Shown here one piece after another: positions 10,990 to 13,159 of a DNA stretch of 13,159 nucleotides. Origin of the DNA: Candidatus Nomurabacteria bacterium (GTDB lineage: Bacteria; Patescibacteriota; Minisyncoccia; Phycocordibacterales; UBA10002); contig CALRDB010000034.1 of NCBI GenBank assembly GCA_943354745.1, forward strand, positions 1-13,159, in the 5' to 3' direction. A model generated the notes under the pieces. That model worked only from the letters and a program-made list of their open reading frames with translations, did not search any database and had not been told where the DNA came from. Position 1 is the stretch's first letter; each line of letters begins with the position of its first letter. The position numbers and the translations under genes were made by a program.

Positions 10990-10991
10990 TT

Positions 10992-11447
10992 ATGCAATTC
11001 CATCAGCTAAAAAGAGTACATAAGAATAAGACGTCCGCACAGGTAGGACGTGGTGGAAAGCGCGGTAAGACATCGGGACGTGGTGGCAAAGGGCAGACTG
11101 CCCGCTCCGGACACAAGATATATCCGCAAATCAGGGATATGCTTAAGCGCATCCCGAAGCTTCGAGGGCGTGGAAAACAGAGCTTCAAGAGTTTCCAAGA
11201 GAAACCAACTCCTATTAATCTCGACATGATTGAAAAAGTATACGCGTCAGGAAGTACCGTCAGTCCTGCCACGCTTCTTACGGCAAAACTCATCTCTCTC
11301 CAGAGTGGAAAGGTTCCGCTTGTAAAGATATTAGGTAAGGGTACGCTCTCCAAGAAGCTTACGGTCACCGGTTGCACGGTATCGGTCTCTGCTAAGGCAG
11401 CTATCGAAAAGGCTGGCGGAGTCGTACACGGAACAAAAACGGACTAA
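10992..11447 (+). CDS. rplO: 50S ribosomal protein L15
   Basis: L15 is a late-assembly protein that threads a long basic tail into 23S rRNA. The protein has 151 residues (E. coli 144). The tail holds GRGGKRGKTSGRGGKGQTARSG (19-40), the family's G-R-G hallmark. The globular part holds INLDMIEKVYASGSTVSPATLL, VKILGKGTLSKKLTVTGCTVSVSAKAAIEKAGGVV. It follows rpsE by 40 nt with no L30 gene between. The last codons (HGTKTD) are encoded by CACGGAAC-like words that belong to the following inverted repeat. Confidence 0.96.
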   Translation: MQFHQLKRVHKNKTSAQVGRGGKRGKTSGRGGKGQTARSGHKIYPQIRDMLKRIPKLRGRGKQSFKSFQEKPTPINLDMIEKVYASGSTVSPATLLTAKLISLQSGKVPLVKILGKGTLSKKLTVTGCTVSVSAKAAIEKAGGVVHGTKTD

Positions 11448-11504
11448 GAGCACGGAACCGACACAGAACCTTCCGTTTCAGTTCCGTGTTGGTCTCGTTC
11501 AGTG
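11427..11504 (+). repeat. ACGGAAC-word inverted repeat overlapping the rplO end (rplO-secY gap)
   Basis: Left words are CACGGAAC (11427), ACGGAC (11439), CACGGAAC (11451) and CACAGAAC (11462). Right words are TTCCGT (11471), GTTCCGTG (11481) and GTTCAGTG (11497). CACAGAAC pairs with GTTCCGTG, and CACGGAAC (11451) with GTTCAGTG, with a 5-nt bulge between them. The first two left words lie inside the rplO coding sequence. The right arm ends 7 nt before the secY ATG. Confidence 0.65.
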
Positions 11505-11511
11505 GTAACAT

Positions 11512-12780
11512 ATGGATTTTCTACAAAAACTAAAACTTGTCTGGAGTGACACGATCCTACGAAAGCGTCTGCTCTTTATCGCGGTCATGCTCGTCGTATT
11601 TCGCCTACTTTCCGCGATTCCGATCCCTGGTATCGACTTGGTCCGCCTTCAGGGCTTTCTCTCCGATAACCAATTTTTCGGTCTTTTGAACGTGTTTTCC
11701 GGTGGAGGTCTTTCTAATCTTTCCATTGTCATGCTTGGAGTCGGTCCCTACATCACAGCCTCTATCATCATGCAACTTTTGACCATGATGTCTCCGAAGC
11801 TCAAGCAGATGTATCAGGAGGAAGGAGAGTCAGGACGAGCAAAGTTCGCTCAATATTCTCGTTTACTCAGTATCCCGCTCGCGCTCATACAAGCCTTTGG
11901 ATTTTTGATACTGCTCTCACGGCAAGGGGTACTCGGTGACCTCCCGCTTTTTTCGATGGTGACCAACATTATCATCGTCACGACCGGATCGGCTCTTGTG
12001 ATGTGGATCGGAGAGCTCATGACGGAATACGGCATTGGTAACGGGACCTCGCTTATCATCTTTGCCGGTATCGTCTCAGGACTTCCCACGGCTATTGGAG
12101 AACTACTCTTTGCGTTCGATGCCGGCGACATCCCGATGTATCTCGGGTTTCTCGCACTTGCTATCGTTGTTGTGTGGGGAGTTGTGGTGGTCACCGAGGC
12201 TGAGCGTCCTATCCCCGTCACCTACGCCAAACGCGTACGTGGCGCGAAGGTGTATGGTGGCGTTTCGACCTACCTTCCTCTCCGGGTGAACCAGGCTGGT
12301 GTTATTCCGATTATCTTTGCGCTCTCCATCATGCTCTTTCCCCAGATGATTGCCACGGTGCTAGGTGTGTTCAGTAATCCGATACTCAAGTCCATTTCGG
12401 CTATGTTGACTACACTCTTTGCGAATCAGATTCTATACGCTATCGGCTATTTCCTGCTTGTCTTTGTCTTTACCTATTTCTATACCGCCGTCACCTTTGA
12501 TCCCGATACGATCTCAACCAATCTCCAGAAGAACGGCGCCTTTATCCCCGGCGTGCGCCCCGGCACATCGACAGCTGAATATATAGCCTCGGTGGTTACC
12601 CGTATCACCTTCGTCGGCGCAACCTTCCTTGCGCTAGTTGCGGTACTCCCGCTCATCATGCAGGGCTTTACCGGCAACACCTCACTTGCTATTGGTGGCA
12701 CGGCACTCCTGATTGTGGTGTCCGTGGTTCTCGACTTCATCAAAAAAATCGACGCGCAGGTGTCAATGCGCGAGTACTAG
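11512..12780 (+). CDS. secY: Protein translocase subunit SecY
   Basis: SecY is the channel of the Sec translocon in the inner membrane, working with SecE, SecG, SecA and ribosomes. The protein has 422 residues (E. coli 443), and ten membrane segments can be placed. The start LRKRLLFIAVMLVVFRLLSAIPIPG (17-40) is TM1, followed by the plug region and ITASIIMQLL. Further signatures are YGIGNGTSLIIFAGIV (173-188), ERPIPVTYAKRVRG (231-244), PLRVNQAGVIPIIFA (256-270), NLQKNGAFIPGVRPGTST (337-354) and the last membrane segment GGTALLIVVSVVLD (395-408). It is the last gene of the third unit. adk and map, which often follow, are absent. Confidence 0.97.
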   Translation: MDFLQKLKLVWSDTILRKRLLFIAVMLVVFRLLSAIPIPGIDLVRLQGFLSDNQFFGLLNVFSGGGLSNLSIVMLGVGPYITASIIMQLLTMMSPKLKQMYQEEGESGRAKFAQYSRLLSIPLALIQAFGFLILLSRQGVLGDLPLFSMVTNIIIVTTGSALVMWIGELMTEYGIGNGTSLIIFAGIVSGLPTAIGELLFAFDAGDIPMYLGFLALAIVVVWGVVVVTEAERPIPVTYAKRVRGAKVYGGVSTYLPLRVNQAGVIPIIFALSIMLFPQMIATVLGVFSNPILKSISAMLTTLFANQILYAIGYFLLVFVFTYFYTAVTFDPDTISTNLQKNGAFIPGVRPGTSTAEYIASVVTRITFVGATFLALVAVLPLIMQGFTGNTSLAIGGTALLIVVSVVLDFIKKIDAQVSMREY

Positions 12781-12797
12781 AAAAGCTATTAGCTTTT
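12781..12797 (+). terminator. Small hairpin right after secY
   Basis: AAAAGCT pairs with AGCTTTT around a 3-nt loop, starting on the base after the secY stop. It ends in TTTT. It is AT-rich and weak, possibly a first, leaky terminator or a 3'-end stabiliser. Confidence 0.4.
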
Positions 12798-12821
12798 AGG
12801 AAAGATACCGCGGTTCTTATT

Positions 12822-12871
12822 CTCCCTTATCAAAGGGAGCACTGCCTTCTTAGGCAGGAGGGATGTTTTTT
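12822..12871 (+). terminator. Double-hairpin terminator of the rpsN-secY unit
   Basis: CTCCCTT-ATCA-AAGGGAG (12822-12839) is followed by CTGCCT-TCTT-AGGCAG (12842-12857), 8 nt of spacer and six T (12866-12871). The unit must stop here because a convergent small-RNA terminator starts 8 nt beyond the T run. Confidence 0.7.
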
Positions 12872-12878
12872 AAAAATT

Positions 12879-12905
12879 AAAAAAACGGCGGAATTGTTTC
12901 CGTCG
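12879..12905 (-). terminator. Terminator of the minus-strand small RNA
   Basis: Read on the minus strand, CGACGGAA and TTCCGCCG (plus 12886-12905) form a stem with one A-C mismatch and a 4-nt loop, followed by seven T (plus 12879-12885). It faces the secY-unit terminator. Confidence 0.75.
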
Positions 12906-13010
12906 CCTTGAAATCTCTGTCCCGGTTACTGCTTCCTGTTGCAGAACGTTTCCAAGAAATCGTTTTGTATTTAAATTCGAATTGAGACTTTTGGGTGCCG
13001 GTTTACTTAC
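12879..13010 (-). ncRNA. Candidate small RNA of about 132 nt
   Basis: A textbook minus-strand promoter and a rho-independent terminator bracket about 132 nt with no start codon (ATG) and no convincing ORF. The RNA would begin GUAAGUAAACC. Possible pairing: AAGUCUC near the 5' end with GAGAUUU near the 3' end closes the molecule. Inside is a hairpin, GUUCUGC with GCAGUAAC (one bulged U), loop AACAGGAA, then the terminator stem. The octamer GGAAGCAG occurs in the inner hairpin, as in SRP RNA helix 8, but the CAGG partner and GGAA tetraloop are missing, so I do not call it SRP RNA. It lies between secY and hicB and is transcribed toward secY. Function unknown. Confidence 0.6.
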
Positions 13011-13016
13011 GAAAGC

Positions 13017-13045
13017 AGATTATCATACTAAAGCCATCTTGTCAA
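13017..13045 (-). promoter_or_regulatory. Promoter of the minus-strand small RNA
   Basis: On the minus strand the -35 is a perfect TTGACA (plus 13040-13045), the spacer is 17 bp, and the -10 is TAATCT (plus 13017-13022) with an extended TG just before it. It is the best sigma-70-type match in the window, with a predicted start at about 13010. Confidence 0.8.
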
Positions 13046-13070
13046 GGTTAAGCGAAACACGATTTTGGGC

Positions 13071-13076
13071 TATACT
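13071..13076 (+). promoter_or_regulatory. -10 box of a leaderless hicB promoter
   Basis: TATACT stands 6 nt before the hicB ATG, so transcription would start at or within a base of the start codon. The -35 region is weak (TTAAGC at 13048-13053, 17 bp spacer). It is back to back with the small-RNA promoter. Confidence 0.5.
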
Positions 13077-13082
13077 GGCCTC

Positions 13083-13159
13083 ATGAAAGACCCGATTTAT
13101 ACATTCCGCGTTATGATTGAAAAAGACGGCAAAGGCTATCACGGCTTTGTGCCGACGCT
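13083..13159 (+). CDS. HicB-family antitoxin-like protein, 5' part only
   Basis: Only the first 25 residues are in the window: MKDPIYTFRVMIEKDGKGYHG and on to FVPT. The pattern of a beta strand, an IEKD turn, then GYHGFVPTL resembles the N-terminal domain of HicB antitoxins (typically VVIEKDEDGGYVAYVPALPGC). HicB proteins neutralise HicA mRNA interferases and repress their own operon; a hicA partner, usually adjacent, would lie outside the window. In many genomes similar solo HicB-fold proteins exist without a toxin. There is no Shine-Dalgarno sequence, and the -10 box at 13071 suggests a leaderless mRNA. Confidence 0.6.
   Translation, partial: MKDPIYTFRVMIEKDGKGYHGFVPT

Noticed and set aside
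2032..11504. Gap hairpins as ordinary rho-independent terminators
   Set aside because: They lack T runs after the stem, most are long and imperfect, and they sit inside units whose downstream genes have no promoter of their own.
12900..12960. SRP RNA because of GGAAGCAG on the minus strand
   Set aside because: The CAGG strand opposite and the GGAA tetraloop of helix 8 are not there, and the ends do not pair as in 4.5S RNA. Kept only as a possibility to test by covariance search.

Overview
The window is a bacterial ribosomal-protein supercluster (the S10-spc type) ending at secY. The order is rplC-rplD-rplW-rplB, rpsS-rplV-rpsC-rplP-rpmC-rpsQ-rplN-rplX-rplE, then rpsN-rpsH-rplF-rplR-rpsE-rplO-secY. 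Upstream (1-1209) is the 3' end of a probable surface protein with DUF4214 and Kre9/KNH-like domains. Downstream (13083-13159) is the 5' end of a HicB-like antitoxin gene. There is no rpmD (L30) between rpsE and rplO, no rpsJ (S10) before rplC, and no adk/map after secY. The L30 gap, the small dispersed operons and the neighbouring genes suggest a Patescibacteria/CPR genome, probably of the Parcubacteria group. This placement is inference. The standard genetic code is used: all genes start with ATG, and the 21 visible stops are 12 TAA, 9 TAG and no TGA.

The cluster divides into three transcription units, each opened by an adjacent terminator and promoter. A hairpin terminator is followed by a near-identical promoter of the form TTTGACTTT, a 17-18 bp spacer and a TAnnnT -10 box. 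The units start before rplC (P1, 1263-1291), rpsS (P2, 4204-4233) and rpsN (P3, 8327-8355). P2 and P3 make almost the same leader: about 28 nt, opening with a small hairpin ACGC-N6-GCG, then a T run, then the start codon. P1 makes a longer leader of about 112 nt with a strong hairpin and a possible 20-codon leader ORF whose TGA overlaps the rplC ATG.

The most unusual feature is in the gaps between genes. Instead of the short or overlapping junctions usual in ribosomal operons, most gaps hold a 40-120 nt inverted repeat running from just after one stop codon to just before the next start codon. Each arm is built from repeats of a short word (CGAAT, CTAGGC, ACGGAAC or AAGTT), and the other arm carries the reverse complement at mirrored spacing. 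Four CGAAT elements keep exact mirror symmetry with word intervals of 8-10-8-10 or 9-12-9-8, although the linkers between words are mostly not complementary. One element (rpsC-rplP) is present in the opposite orientation to its relatives (rplN-rplX and rplX-rplE), which suggests a repeat family that spreads. Folded as RNA, these hairpins would bring each stop close to the next start. Almost no gene has a Shine-Dalgarno sequence.

The 302-base gap after secY holds stacked terminator hairpins for the operon. It also holds a convergent minus-strand gene for an apparently new small RNA of about 132 nt, with an excellent promoter (TTGACA-17-TAATCT, extended -10) and its own terminator. On the plus strand there is a -10 box 6 nt upstream of the hicB ATG, implying a leaderless mRNA.
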